Source of the DNA: Planctomycetota bacterium
GTDB taxonomy: Bacteria > Planctomycetota > UBA1135 > UBA2386
Direction: 5' to 3'
DNA: 47,264 nucleotides
NCBI GenBank assembly: GCA_020849665.1
Contig: JADLFX010000056.1
Location: 1-47,264 of the forward strand
Position 1 is the stretch's first letter. Every line of letters starts with the position of its first letter. A program made the translations under genes and the position numbers. Shown here piece after piece: positions 8,642 through 17,672 of the stretch. The notes beneath the pieces were generated by a model. It was given only the letters and a program-made list of their open reading frames with translations. It was not told the origin of the DNA and did not search any database.

Positions 8642-9982
8642 TCAGACCGCGCGGCCCACGAGGTCGTAGCCGTCGACCCCGGTGATCTCGGCCGTCACGA
8701 ACGCGCCCGCCTGCGCCTCGCCCGACACCACCTTCACCACGCAGTCGATCTCGGGCGCGTCGGCGTGGGTGCGCCCGATCGCGTCGCCGGCCGGTCCGAA
8801 GCCGTCGATCAGGACCTGCATGCGCGTGCCGACCAGCGCCGCGTTGCGCGCGTCCAGGATGTCCTTCTGCACCGCCATGATCGTGGCGCGGCGCGTCTCG
8901 GCGAGGTCCGGATCCACCGGGTCGGGGAGCTCCGCCGCCGGCGTGCCCTCCTCCGCCGAGTAGCGGAACACGCCGAGGCGCTCGAAGCGGTACTCGCGGG
9001 TCCATTCGAGCAGCTCGGCGAAGTCCTGCTCGGTCTCCCCCGGGAACCCCACGATGTAGGTCGAGCGCACCGCGATGCCGGGCACCTCGTCGCGCAGGCG
9101 CCACAGGATGTCCTTCACCTGCTGGCTGTGCACGCCGCGCTTCATCGCCTTGAGCATCCGGCCGCTGATGTGCTGGATCGGGATGTCCAGGTAGGGCACG
9201 ACCTTCGGGTTGTCCCGCATCACCGAGGTGAGCTCCTTCCTGACCGTGTGCGGGTAGGCGTAGAGCAGGCGGATCCAGCGGATCCCTTCGACCTCGGCCA
9301 GCGCCGCCACGAGTTCGTGCAGCGCGTGGTGCCGGTAGAGGTCCAGGCCCCAGGCGGTCGAGTCCTCGGCCACGATCACCAGCTCCTGCACACCGGCGGC
9401 CGCGAGGTTGCGTGCCTCCTCCACCAGGACCTCCCTGGGCTTGGAGCGGTTGCGGCCCCGCATCGAGGGGATCGCGCAGAAGGTGCAGGTGTGGTCGCAG
9501 CCCTCGCTGATGCGCAGGTAGGCGTAGCTCTTGGGCGTGGTCAGGTGGCGTCGCACGTCGGTGCGCGCGTCCTTCGGCCGGCCGCCGTCGACCGCCGGTA
9601 CGAAGCGTGCCTCCGAGCCGTTCACGATCCTGCGGATCGCCTTGGGCACCCCCGAGTAGTCGCTGATCTGGAAGAGCGCGTCGACCTCCGGCAGCTCCTT
9701 CTGCAGCTCCTCGGCGTAGCGCTGCACCAGGCAGCCCACGGCGACCACGCCCTTGAGCGAGCCCTCCTCCTTGAGCTTGCACAGCGAGAGGATCGTGTCG
9801 ATCGACTCCTGCTTGGCGGCCTCGATGAAGCCGCAGGTGTTGACCACGACCACGTCGGCGTCCCTGGGCTCGCGGGTCACCTGGAGGCCCTCGGCGACGG
9901 CGTGGCCGAGGAGCACTTCGGAGTCCACCAGGTTGCGGGCGCAGCCCAGGGACACCATCGAGACCTTGATCGCTTCGTTCAT
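8642..9982 (-). CDS. rimO: Ribosomal protein uS12 methylthiotransferase RimO
   Basis: The protein is 446 aa. It is a radical-SAM enzyme with two Fe-S clusters that adds a methylthio group to the conserved aspartate of ribosomal protein S12. The N-terminal MTTase domain carries cluster cysteines C14, C50 and C84 (VSLGCARNLVDSE, NTCGF, VGCLVQRY). The radical-SAM motif is C162-DHT-C166-TF-C169, followed by the family motif IPSMRGRNRSK. A C-terminal TRAM domain runs from about residue 378 to the end. SLGCARNLVDSE with IPSMRGRNRSKP favours RimO over MiaB. The ATG giving MNEAIKVSMVSLGC was chosen over one 16 codons upstream because the family starts here. It sits about 157 bp below rplI, probably as its own unit. 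Confidence 0.95.
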   Translation of the reverse strand: MNEAIKVSMVSLGCARNLVDSEVLLGHAVAEGLQVTREPRDADVVVVNTCGFIEAAKQESIDTILSLCKLKEEGSLKGVVAVGCLVQRYAEELQKELPEVDALFQISDYSGVPKAIRRIVNGSEARFVPAVDGGRPKDARTDVRRHLTTPKSYAYLRISEGCDHTCTFCAIPSMRGRNRSKPREVLVEEARNLAAAGVQELVIVAEDSTAWGLDLYRHHALHELVAALAEVEGIRWIRLLYAYPHTVRKELTSVMRDNPKVVPYLDIPIQHISGRMLKAMKRGVHSQQVKDILWRLRDEVPGIAVRSTYIVGFPGETEQDFAELLEWTREYRFERLGVFRYSAEEGTPAAELPDPVDPDLAETRRATIMAVQKDILDARNAALVGTRMQVLIDGFGPAGDAIGRTHADAPEIDCVVKVVSGEAQAGAFVTAEITGVDGYDLVGRAV

Positions 9983-10111
9983 CGCGGAATCGGGGCGGAG
10001 CATGCTACGCGCGGACTCCGCGCAGCGCACACCCCTGCGCCCGGCGCGGCGGCGCCGCTCCGCGCGCCGCTGCGGCCCACGCCACGGCCGGCGCCCCGGG
10101 CGCGTGAGGCA

Positions 10112-10131
10112 GCGGCCCGCGCAGGGGCCGC
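10112..10131 (-). terminator. Hairpin downstream of rplI, candidate terminator of the ribosomal protein operon
   Basis: A 7-bp perfect GC stem (GCGGCCC / GGGCCGC) with a 6-nt loop begins 9 nt after the rplI stop on the transcribed strand. No U-tract follows. The location at the end of the rpsF-rpsR-rplI run is what supports it. Confidence 0.45.
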
Positions 10132-10139
10132 GCCCCGCC

Positions 10140-10589
10140 TCACGGCTTGGCCTGGACCACCCAGACCTTGGTGAGCACCTCGATGTCGGCGTGGAGGTGC
10201 ACCTTCACGTCGAACACGCCGATCTCCTTGATCGGGTTGTCGAGGCGCACCATCTCGCCGCTCACCGGGAAGCCCTTCTCCTTGAGCGAGCGCGCGATCA
10301 TCGACGCCGTCACCGAACCGAAGAGGTGGCCCTCTTCGTTGGCGCGCCCCTCGATCGTGACCGACGCATCCTTGAGTCGCTCGGCCAGGTCCCGGAGGTC
10401 CTTGACCCGCGCCGCCTCCTCGGCCGCGGCCTTGGCCTTGTAGGCCTCGACCTGGGCGAGGTTGCCCTTGGTCGCCAGGGCGGCGAAGCCGAAGGGCAGC
10501 AGGTAGTTGCGCGCGTAGCCGGGCTTGACGTTCACGAGGTCGCCGGCGCGGCCCAGGAGCTCGACGCTCTTCTTGAGGATGACCTGCAT
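10140..10589 (-). CDS. rplI: Large subunit ribosomal protein bL9
   Basis: The protein is 149 aa, standard bL9 length. The N-terminal domain has MQVILKKSVELLGRAGDLVNVKPGYARNYLLP, the family signature, followed by the long connecting helix rich in Ala/Glu/Lys (about 40-80). The C-terminal rRNA-binding domain contains EGHLFGSVTASMIARSLKEKG. It binds 23S rRNA domain V near the L1 stalk. It begins one base after the rpsR stop, so the two are translationally linked. The ATG start is certain by family alignment. Confidence 0.97.
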   Translation of the reverse strand: MQVILKKSVELLGRAGDLVNVKPGYARNYLLPFGFAALATKGNLAQVEAYKAKAAAEEAARVKDLRDLAERLKDASVTIEGRANEEGHLFGSVTASMIARSLKEKGFPVSGEMVRLDNPIKEIGVFDVKVHLHADIEVLTKVWVVQAKP

Positions 10590-10590
10590 G

Positions 10591-10869
10591 TCACACCCTC
10601 CCCACGAAGGGCAGGAGCCCCAGGAAGCGCGCGTTCTTCACCGCCAGTGCCAGCTTGCGCTGGTCCTGACCGGAGAAGCCGGTGCGCTTGCGCGAGTAGA
10701 TCTTGCCCTGCGCGGTCAGGAACCGCGCGAGGTAGCCCAGATTCTTGTAGTCGAGGGGCTCCTCGGGAATGACCGGCGCGCGGCCGCGCGCACCGAACTT
10801 GCTGAACTTGCTGGGACGGCGCGGCCCGCGGCCGCCCCGATCGCCCATCGTGTCCTGGAAATCGCTCAT
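10591..10869 (-). CDS. rpsR: Small subunit ribosomal protein bS18
   Basis: The protein is 92 aa. The C-terminal core is diagnostic: IDY-like PLDYKNLGYLARFLTAQGKI then SRKRTGFSGQDQRKLALAVKNARFLGLLPF. The N-terminus is a basic and glycine-rich extension (MSDFQDTMGDRGGRGPRRPSK) lacking the zinc-binding cysteines of the C+ paralogue, so this is a C- form. It binds next to bS6 on the 30S platform, matching its position 21 bp downstream of rpsF. The order is rpsF-rpsR-rplI with no ssb gene between the first two. Confidence 0.96.
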   Translation of the reverse strand: MSDFQDTMGDRGGRGPRRPSKFSKFGARGRAPVIPEEPLDYKNLGYLARFLTAQGKIYSRKRTGFSGQDQRKLALAVKNARFLGLLPFVGRV

Positions 10870-10890
10870 GGTGTCCTCCTGGTGCCTCGC

Positions 10891-11352
10891 TCAGCCCTGG
10901 GCCTCGCCGTTGCCGGCGGCGCGCGTCGCCTCGCCCGCGTCCGGAACCACGGCGGGCTCCGGCACACGCGGCTCGCGCGACGGCGACTCGACGTAGTCGT
11001 CGGCCGGGATCTTGTTGGGATCGAACGCGGCCTCGGGCTCGTAGGCCGACGCCGGCACCTCCTCGGCGCTGAGCATCAGGTAGCGCAGCACGGGCTCGTG
11101 CAGCTCCAGTTCGCGCCGGATCGAGTTGGCGGACTTGGTCGCACCCTTGAAGTAGACGAGCACGTAGGTGCCGCGCTTCTGCCGCTGGATCGGGTAGGCC
11201 AGCCGGCGCTCCTCCCAGCGACGCGCGCTCAGGATCTCGACGCCGTGCTTGGTGAACTTGGCGGTGACGTCCTTCTTGAGCCCTTCCCAGTCCTTCTTCA
11301 CCTCCCGGTTGTCCAGGAGGAGCATGCATTCGTAGAGTCGGTTGCGTTCCAT
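10891..11352 (-). CDS. rpsF: Small subunit ribosomal protein bS6
   Basis: The protein is 153 aa. The ferredoxin-like bS6 core covers about residues 1-100: NRLYECMLLLDNREVKKDWEGL, then WEERRLAYPIQRQKRGTYVLVYF and IRRELELHEPVLRYLML. A longer acidic, Ala/Pro-rich tail follows (about 105-153), which is variable in this family. It heterodimerises with bS18 on the 30S subunit. The start lies one codon-length gap after the pth stop (11355), so pth, rpsF, rpsR and rplI probably form one transcript. Confidence 0.95.
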   Translation of the reverse strand: MERNRLYECMLLLDNREVKKDWEGLKKDVTAKFTKHGVEILSARRWEERRLAYPIQRQKRGTYVLVYFKGATKSANSIRRELELHEPVLRYLMLSAEEVPASAYEPEAAFDPNKIPADDYVESPSREPRVPEPAVVPDAGEATRAAGNGEAQG

Positions 11353-11354
11353 GG

Positions 11355-11987
11355 TCAGTCCTGGCCCCGTTCCGCGGGGCCGTTCACACGGTCCATCAAG
11401 GTCGAGAGGGGCGTTCCGTGCAGCCAGTCCACGACCACCTGCGCGGCACGCTCCAACACCGGACCCAGAACCTCCCGTTCCTCCGGGAGAAACCGTGCAA
11501 GCACGTGATCCACCTGCGTGGATCCCACGGGCGCACCGATACCGAGACGGAGACGGGGATAGTCGGCAGAGCCAAGGACCTGCTCGATCGAGCGCAGGCC
11601 GTTGTGCCCCCCGGGACTCCCCGCCGGCCGGAGACGGATCCGGCCCAGCGGCAGGTTCAGGTCGTCGACGATCACAAAGAGCGACCCCGGTCCGAGCCCC
11701 GCGGCCCGCAGCAGCGGGCCGGCGGCATCGCCGGAGAGATTCACGTAGGTCTTCGGCTTGACCAGCAGGAAGCCCTCGCCTGAGGGCGCCCGGCCGGCGG
11801 CCACCTCGGCCTTCACCCTGCCGGGGAAGTGGCGCGCGCCGTCGGCATCACGCCGCTCCAGCCTGCTGAAGCGAAGTCCCAGGATCCCCGCCGCACGGTC
11901 CACGACCTCGAAGCCGAGGTTGTGACGGGTGTGCTCGTACTGGGCGCCGGGATTGCCGATGCCCAACACCACCCGCTGCCAGTCCAT
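11355..11987 (-). CDS. pth: Peptidyl-tRNA hydrolase
   Basis: The protein is 210 aa. It frees tRNA from peptidyl-tRNAs dropped by ribosomes. The family signature is VLGIGNPGAQYEHTRHNLGF with catalytic His at position 22 and Asn12; then KPKTYVNLSGDA, VIVDDLNLPLGRIRLRP and GGHNGLRSIEQVLGS with the conserved GGHNGL loop. It lies 78 bp downstream of the bL25 gene, the classical prs-ctc-pth arrangement also seen in Firmicutes. The ATG gives MDWQRVVLGIGNPG, which fits the family start. Confidence 0.96.
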   Translation of the reverse strand: MDWQRVVLGIGNPGAQYEHTRHNLGFEVVDRAAGILGLRFSRLERRDADGARHFPGRVKAEVAAGRAPSGEGFLLVKPKTYVNLSGDAAGPLLRAAGLGPGSLFVIVDDLNLPLGRIRLRPAGSPGGHNGLRSIEQVLGSADYPRLRLGIGAPVGSTQVDHVLARFLPEEREVLGPVLERAAQVVVDWLHGTPLSTLMDRVNGPAERGQD

Positions 11988-12065
11988 GGCCGGTCCGGTC
12001 GGAGAGGGCGAGGAAGGCTAGCGAGCCGGCGTCGCCCAGCCAAGGGCTGGCGCCGCCGGACGCCG

Positions 12066-12776
12066 CTATTTCTTGCCTTCGCCGCCCTTCTTGGCCTCGG
12101 GGGCCGCCGGGGCGGCCTTCTTGTCGCCGGCAGGAGCCGCAGCGCCCGCCGCCGGCGCCGCGCCGGCGGCCGGAGCCGCGCCCTCGGCCGGGACCGCACC
12201 TTCGGCCGCGGGGGCCGGGGCCTCGACCTTCTCCACGTGCAGCACGAGGTGGGCCACCATCGCGTCCGGATCGATCGCCAGGGCGACGCCCGCGGGCAGC
12301 TTCACCTCCTTGGCGGTGATGCGCATGTCCAGGTCCAGGCCCGCGATGTCCAGCTCCAGGCTGTCGGGGATCGCGGCCGGCAGGCAGCGCACGCGCAGGG
12401 TCGGGTGGTCCTTGATCAGGCGACCGCCCTTCGCGGTGCCCACCGGGTGGCCGACGAAGTGGATGGCCACGTCCACCTCGATCTGCTTGGTCAGGTCGAT
12501 GCGCTTGAAGTCGATGTGCAGGGGGGTGTCGTCGATCGGGTCGAACTGCACCACCTGCAGGTAGGCGGACTCCTTGCGGCCCTCCACGTCGACGTGGAAC
12601 ACCCGATGGTGCTGGCGCAGGTGGCGGATCACCTCGCCGCCGGGGATGGCCACGGCCTCGGGGTCCTTGCCCTCGCCGTAGATCACGGCGGGGACGTACC
12701 CCTCGGCGCGGAGCGCGCGGACCTGGTTGCGGCCGCGGGCGGCGCGCTTCTTGGCGGGAATGACGGAGATGTCCAT
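12066..12776 (-). CDS. rplY: Large subunit ribosomal protein bL25 (TL5/CTC long form)
   Basis: The protein is 236 aa, of the long two-domain TL5/CTC class. The N-terminal 5S rRNA-binding domain (about 1-90) includes ALRAEGYVPAVIYGEG and HIDFKRIDLTKQIEVDVAIHF. The C-terminal beta domain (about 95-185) follows, then a low-complexity tail of Ala/Pro/Gly repeats (EGAAPAAGAAPAAGAA) ending in a lysine cluster. The tail is likely unstructured and RNA-interacting. It is placed 40 bp after prs and before pth, the usual neighbours for CTC. The start is ATG at MDISVIPAKKR. Confidence 0.94.
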   Translation of the reverse strand: MDISVIPAKKRAARGRNQVRALRAEGYVPAVIYGEGKDPEAVAIPGGEVIRHLRQHHRVFHVDVEGRKESAYLQVVQFDPIDDTPLHIDFKRIDLTKQIEVDVAIHFVGHPVGTAKGGRLIKDHPTLRVRCLPAAIPDSLELDIAGLDLDMRITAKEVKLPAGVALAIDPDAMVAHLVLHVEKVEAPAPAAEGAVPAEGAAPAAGAAPAAGAAAPAGDKKAAPAAPEAKKGGEGKK

Positions 12777-12816
12777 GGCTAGACTCGGGAAGCGGAACTG
12801 GTACCGGGGCGGCCCA

Positions 12817-13785
12817 TCAGCGGCTGGGCGGCGTGGGTTGGCTGTCGAAGAGGACGCTGACGCTCTCGCTGCGGTGGATGCGATCGATGGCCCGCGCCAG
12901 CAGCGAGGCCACCGAGCACACGACCAACCGGTCCATCAGGCCCTTGGCCGGGATCGGGATCGTGTCGGTGAAGAAGATCTTCTCGACCGGGGCGTTCTGC
13001 AGCTTCTCGATCGCGCTGCCGCAGAGCACCGCGTGGGTCGCGGCGATGTGCACCCTGGTGGCGCCGCGCTCGCGCACGATGCGCGCCGCGTCGGCGATCG
13101 AGCCGCCGGTGCTGACCATGTCGTCCACGATCACCACTTCGCGGCCGCGCACGTCGCCGACCACGTTCTCGATCACGGTCTTGTCGCCGCTGATCCGACG
13201 CTTGTCGACGATCGCCAGCTCGGTCTCGCTGCCGAGGTCCTTGGCGTAGGCGCGGGCCAGCTTGACCCCGCCGACGTCCGGCGACACGACCATGGTGCCC
13301 TTGCGCACGACCTTGCGCAGCTGCTCCATGATCACCGGGCGGGCGTAGAGGTGGTCGACCGGGATGTCGAAGAAGCCCTGGATCTGCGCCGCGTGCAGGT
13401 CCACGGCCAGGACCCGGTCGGCGCCCGCGGTGGTGATCAGGTTGGCCACCAGCTTGGCGGTGATCGGCGTGCGCCCCTCGTCCTTGCGGTCCTTGCGCGC
13501 GTAGCCGAAGTACGGGATCACCGCGGTGATCCGGTCCGCGGACGCGCGCTTGACGCAGTCGATCAGGGTCAGGAGCTCGAACAGGTTCTCGTGCACCGGC
13601 GGGCAGGTCGGCTGCATGATGAACACGTCCGCGCCGCGCACGTCGGTCTCGATCTTGAGGTCGATCTCGCCGTCCGGGAAGCGGCGCAGGACCACGTTGC
13701 CCTGGGGGATGCCCAGGTGCGCGCAGATGTCGCGAGCCAGCTCGGGATGGGCGTTGCCGGAGAAGACTCTCAGACGGTCGAGCAT
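12817..13785 (-). CDS. prs: Ribose-phosphate pyrophosphokinase
   Basis: The protein is 322 aa. It makes PRPP from ribose-5-phosphate and ATP for nucleotide, His and Trp synthesis. Recognisable parts are LRVFSGNAHPELARDICAHLG, FPDGEIDLKIETDVRGADVF, the flexible loop region YFGYARKDRKDEGRTPITAKL and the PRPP-binding loop IVDDMVSTGGSIADAA. The ATG at 13785 overlaps the glmU TGA by one base (TGATG). A GTG one codon further upstream is an equally coupled alternative and would give a GTGA overlap. The glmU-prs pair is a common conserved neighbourhood. Confidence 0.96.
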   Translation of the reverse strand: MLDRLRVFSGNAHPELARDICAHLGIPQGNVVLRRFPDGEIDLKIETDVRGADVFIMQPTCPPVHENLFELLTLIDCVKRASADRITAVIPYFGYARKDRKDEGRTPITAKLVANLITTAGADRVLAVDLHAAQIQGFFDIPVDHLYARPVIMEQLRKVVRKGTMVVSPDVGGVKLARAYAKDLGSETELAIVDKRRISGDKTVIENVVGDVRGREVVIVDDMVSTGGSIADAARIVRERGATRVHIAATHAVLCGSAIEKLQNAPVEKIFFTDTIPIPAKGLMDRLVVCSVASLLARAIDRIHRSESVSVLFDSQPTPPSR

Positions 13786-15110
13786 CACGAGCCTCCCTTG
13801 GCCGCTTCGTCGCCGCGGCGCTTGCGGCCGGGCAGGGCGCGCGCGGGCACTCCCACGTACACCTCACCGGCCTCGATCCTGGTGTTGCGGGTCACCACCG
13901 CACCGGCACCGGTCATGCTCTGCGGTCCCATCTCGCTGGGCGCCACCAGCACCGTGCCGCTGCCCACGAACGCGCCGTCGCCGATGCGGGTCTCGTGCTT
14001 GGCCCGGCCGTCGTAGTTGGCGGTGATCGTGCCGGCGCCGATGTTGGCCCTGGCCCCGATCACGGCGTCGCCCAGGTAGGTGAGGTGCTTGGCCTTGGTG
14101 CCGGCCCCCACCACGCTCTTCTTCACCTCTACGAAGTTGCCGATCTCCGCGCCGTCCTCCAGCACCGTGCCGGCCCGCAGGTGGGCGAACGGGCCGACCT
14201 CGCAGTGCGCGCCGATCGCGCAGCCGGCACGGATCACGGTGCACGGGAGGATCCGCGTGTCGCGGCCGATCCGTACGCCGTGGTCGATGTAGGTGGTGTT
14301 CGGATCCTCGATCAGGACGCCATTGGCGAGGTGGCCGACCAGGATGCGCTCCTGCATCAGCTCCCGCGCGAGCGCCAGCTCGCGCAGGGAGTTGACGCCC
14401 TGCACCTCGCGCGCGTCGGGAACCACCAGGGTGGCGATCCCCGCGCGCTCCCGCGCCAGGATGCCGAGCACATCGGTGAGGTAGTACTCGCGCTGGGCGT
14501 TCTGGTCGCTGAGCCGCGGCAGGGCCGCGAACAGCGCCTCGGAGGCGAAGCAGTAGAACCCCGCGTTGATCTCGTCGAGCTCCCGCTCCTCGGGGGAGCA
14601 GTCCTTCTCCTCGCGGATGCCGGTGAACTCGCCCTCCGCGTCGCGCAGGATGCGGCCCAGGCCCGAAGGATCGTCCGGGAACGCCGTGACCACCGCGGCG
14701 GCCGCCGGCCGCTTCCCGCCGGCGGCGCGGCGCGCCTTGCGCAACTCGCCGAGGGTGGTCGCGGTGATCAGCGGACAGTCGCCGTACACCACCAGCACCT
14801 CGCCGTGGAATCCCCCCAGCGCCTCGGCCGCCACCCGGACCGCGTGCCCGGTGCCGCGCGGCTCGCCCTGGTCGACCAGGGTCAGGTCGGTGCGCCCGGC
14901 CAGGGCCTTCTCGACCTCCGCCTTGCCGTGGTGCAGGACCACGACCGTCCGCTCCGGCTGGAGCTCCCGCACCGTGTCGAGCACGGTGCCCAGGAGCGTG
15001 CGCCCGCACAGGGGGAGCAACACCTTGGGCGTGCTGACCTTGGTGCGCTTGCCCAGGCCGGCGGCGAGCACGACCACGGCCAAGGGCACGGACGGAGCGG
15101 GAGCGGGCAT
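13785..15110 (-). CDS. glmU: Bifunctional GlmU: N-acetylglucosamine-1-phosphate uridyltransferase / glucosamine-1-phosphate acetyltransferase
   Basis: The protein is 441 aa, slightly short of the usual about 455. It makes UDP-GlcNAc for peptidoglycan and surface polysaccharides. The N-terminal nucleotidyltransferase domain (about 8-230) opens VVVLAAGLGKRTKVSTPKV and contains GDCPLIT. The C-terminal left-handed beta-helix carries NFVEVKKSVVGAGTKAKHLT, YLGDAVIGARANIGAGT and NYDG, the acetyltransferase active-site region. The ATG at MPAPAPSVPLAVVV was chosen because the 21 codons upstream are low-complexity Pro/Arg. prs follows with a one-base overlap. The strand is divergent from the hybrid kinase, with 138 bp between. 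Confidence 0.94.
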   Translation of the reverse strand: MPAPAPSVPLAVVVLAAGLGKRTKVSTPKVLLPLCGRTLLGTVLDTVRELQPERTVVVLHHGKAEVEKALAGRTDLTLVDQGEPRGTGHAVRVAAEALGGFHGEVLVVYGDCPLITATTLGELRKARRAAGGKRPAAAAVVTAFPDDPSGLGRILRDAEGEFTGIREEKDCSPEERELDEINAGFYCFASEALFAALPRLSDQNAQREYYLTDVLGILARERAGIATLVVPDAREVQGVNSLRELALARELMQERILVGHLANGVLIEDPNTTYIDHGVRIGRDTRILPCTVIRAGCAIGAHCEVGPFAHLRAGTVLEDGAEIGNFVEVKKSVVGAGTKAKHLTYLGDAVIGARANIGAGTITANYDGRAKHETRIGDGAFVGSGTVLVAPSEMGPQSMTGAGAVVTRNTRIEAGEVYVGVPARALPGRKRRGDEAAKGGS

Positions 15111-15248
15111 CGGTACGGGGAGGGGGCGGGCAGCACGCCCGCGAAATGGGGGCGGGGATTGTTGTGGGCGCAAAGGGCAGGGTCAAGGCCGGGGCGGCGC
15201 CGGGCCGGATGCGACCGTTGCGGCGCTGGCCATTAGAGTCCCGTCCGC

Positions 15249-17672
15249 GTGTCTCCAGCCGCCGGATCCCTGCTCCGTCTCGCCGGGTTCTTCGGCTGCC
15301 ACCTCGCCGCCTGCGCGCTCGGACTGGCCTTCGCCAGGGTCGGGCCGTACGTCTCCCCGGTCTGGCCGGCGACCGGCGTCGCGCTCGCGGGACTCCTGCT
15401 CGGGGGAGTCCGGCTGTGGCCGGCCGTGGCCGCGGGCACGGTGCTGAGCTCCGCCTGGTACGGCATCCCGTGGATGGTCGCCCTGGTGTTCGCCGTCGCG
15501 AACTCGGCGGAGGCGGTCGTGGCCGCGCGGCTCCTCGCACGCATGGGATTCGCCAACCGCTTCCGGACGCTGCGCGACCTCTACTCCTACGGGCTCGCGG
15601 CCTGCGTCGCCGGCCCGCTCGTGAGCATGGGTCTGGGCGTGCTCGGCCTGCACCTCGCGGGAGCGCTCACCGGCCCGGGCATCGGCACCGCGGTGCGCGT
15701 CTGGCTCCTGGGCAACGTGCTCGGCGCCATGATCGTGGGCCCCGTGCTCCTGGAGTGGGCCCGCCCGCCGGGGCGCGCGACCGTGCCGCGCAGGCTGGAG
15801 GCGGTCGGCTCGGTGCTGCTCCTGCTGGTCCTGTGCGGGGTGACCTTCTTCGACCTGGGTCACGACCGCAACCTGCCCCTCAGCTACCTGCCCATCCTGG
15901 TGGTGGCCTGGATCGCCCTGCGCTTCCGTGCCCCCGGATCCACCCTCGCCACCGTCGTGGTCGCCATCGCGGCCGTGTGGGGCACGACCCAGGCGCGCGG
16001 GCCCTTCGGCTCCCTCCCGACGTCCGACGTCCTGGTGCTCCAACACACCTTCCTCCTGGTGGTCGCCAGCACGTCCCTGCTCTTCGCGGTGATCGCCGAC
16101 GAACGCGAGACCGCGCTGGAGCTCTCGCGCGCCAACGAGGCGCGCTATGCGGTGCTCTTCGAGCAGGCTCCCGACGGCATCGTGGTCATGGGCGTCGACG
16201 GCGAGGACCGCGGCCGGCTGCTGGCCGCCAATGCGGCCGCGGCGCGCATGCACGGCTACGAGACGCGGGACCTCCTGCGCATGAACATCGCCGACCTGGA
16301 TGCACCGGAGGAGGCGCTGCACGTCGGTGAACGGCTTGCCAGGACCCTGGGCAGCGGTGGGATGCACGAGATCATCGAGCACCGCCACCGCGACGGGCAC
16401 CTGTTCCCGGTGGAGGCCAACGGGCGCGTGTTGCGGATCGGCGCACAGCGGTTCGTGCTGGCGTTCCTGCGCGACGTGTCCGACCGGCGCGAGGCCGAGG
16501 CGCGCCAGCAGGTCCTCGACCGCCGCCTGCAGGAGGTCCAGAAGATCGAGAGCCTGGGCGTGCTCGCGGGGGGCGTCGCGCACGACTTCAACAACCTGCT
16601 CACGGGCATCCTGGGCAGCGCCACGCTGGCCCGCGCCGACCTCGCCCCGGACCACCCCGCGCGCACGTCCGTGGATCAGATCGTCTCGGCCGCGCACCGG
16701 GCGGCGGACCTGTGCCGGCAGATGCTGGCCTACTCGGGCAAGGGCCGGTTCCAGGTGCAGCGACTGGACCTCAGCGCCCTGATCGAGGCCAGCCGCGACC
16801 TCCTCGTGCTCACGGCGGGCCATCGGCCCGCAGTGCGCGTCGAACTGACCAGGAACCTCCCCGCGGTCGAGGCCGACCCCACGCAGATCCGCCAGGTGGT
16901 GATGAACCTCCTGCACAACTCCGCCGATGCCCTCGGCGAGCGTCCGGGCACCATCCACCTCCGCACCGGCGCCGAGACCCTCAGGGCCGAGGACCTGCAC
17001 GAACTGGTCCTGGGCGCGGAGCGGCCGCCAGGACCCTATGTGTGGTTCGAGGTGGAGGACGACGGACCCGGCATCCAGGAGGACGTCCTGCCGCGGATCT
17101 TCGAGCCGTTCTTCACCACCAAGTTCACGGGCCGCGGCCTCGGCCTCGCCGCGGCGCTGGGCATCGTGCGCGGCCACCGGGGCGCGATCCGTGTGCGGTC
17201 CAACGAGGGGCGCGGCGCCACGATCCGGATCTACCTGCCGGCCGTCGCCACGCCCGCCGAGCCGGTGCCGGAGCCCCCGCGCCCCGCAGACGGCAACGGC
17301 TGGCGTGGCGAAGGCACGATCCTGATCGTGGACGACGAGGACGCGGTGCGCGTGGTGCTGGCGCGGATGGCACGAGCCCTGGGCCTCCAGACCCTCGAGG
17401 CGCGCGGCGGCGAGGAGGCGCTGACCTGCTACGCCGCGCGGCCTCGGGCGATCCGCGCGGTGCTGCTGGATCTCACCATGCCCGGGCTGCCCGGCGAGGA
17501 GACCCTGCGCCGCCTCAAGGAGCTGGATCCCGCCGCCAAGGTGGTGCTGATGAGCGGCTATTCGCAGCAGGAGGCCCTGGAGCGCTGCACCGGGCTCGGG
17601 CCGGCCGGCTTCCTGCAGAAGCCGTTCACGCTGGAGGACGTGCGCGAGCGGCTGCGAGCCGCGCTGGGTTGA
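15249..17672 (+). CDS. Hybrid sensor histidine kinase: MASE1 - PAS - kinase - receiver
   Basis: The protein is 807 aa. The N-terminal ~290 residues form about eight hydrophobic segments resembling the MASE1 integral membrane sensor (GPYVSPVWPATGVALAGLLLGG is the usual signature). A PAS domain follows (about 305-420, ARYAVLFEQAPDGIVVMGVDGE). The dimerisation helix has H445 in LAGGVAHDFNNLLTG, and an ATPase domain carries DDGPGI and FFTTKFTGRGLGLA. A C-terminal receiver begins ILIVDDEDAVRVVL with phospho-acceptor D741. No DNA-binding output is present, so its partner lies elsewhere. The start is GTG, chosen as the first start before the hydrophobic region. The gene is monocistronic, convergent with the cytochrome operon. 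The signal sensed is unknown. Confidence 0.92.
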   Translation: MSPAAGSLLRLAGFFGCHLAACALGLAFARVGPYVSPVWPATGVALAGLLLGGVRLWPAVAAGTVLSSAWYGIPWMVALVFAVANSAEAVVAARLLARMGFANRFRTLRDLYSYGLAACVAGPLVSMGLGVLGLHLAGALTGPGIGTAVRVWLLGNVLGAMIVGPVLLEWARPPGRATVPRRLEAVGSVLLLLVLCGVTFFDLGHDRNLPLSYLPILVVAWIALRFRAPGSTLATVVVAIAAVWGTTQARGPFGSLPTSDVLVLQHTFLLVVASTSLLFAVIADERETALELSRANEARYAVLFEQAPDGIVVMGVDGEDRGRLLAANAAAARMHGYETRDLLRMNIADLDAPEEALHVGERLARTLGSGGMHEIIEHRHRDGHLFPVEANGRVLRIGAQRFVLAFLRDVSDRREAEARQQVLDRRLQEVQKIESLGVLAGGVAHDFNNLLTGILGSATLARADLAPDHPARTSVDQIVSAAHRAADLCRQMLAYSGKGRFQVQRLDLSALIEASRDLLVLTAGHRPAVRVELTRNLPAVEADPTQIRQVVMNLLHNSADALGERPGTIHLRTGAETLRAEDLHELVLGAERPPGPYVWFEVEDDGPGIQEDVLPRIFEPFFTTKFTGRGLGLAAALGIVRGHRGAIRVRSNEGRGATIRIYLPAVATPAEPVPEPPRPADGNGWRGEGTILIVDDEDAVRVVLARMARALGLQTLEARGGEEALTCYAARPRAIRAVLLDLTMPGLPGEETLRRLKELDPAAKVVLMSGYSQQEALERCTGLGPAGFLQKPFTLEDVRERLRAALG

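Noticed and set aside
15111..15248. Possible sigma-54 promoter before the hybrid kinase
   Set aside because: A GG...TTGC pair is present, but the spacing is 11 instead of 10 and the TGGCA context is absent.
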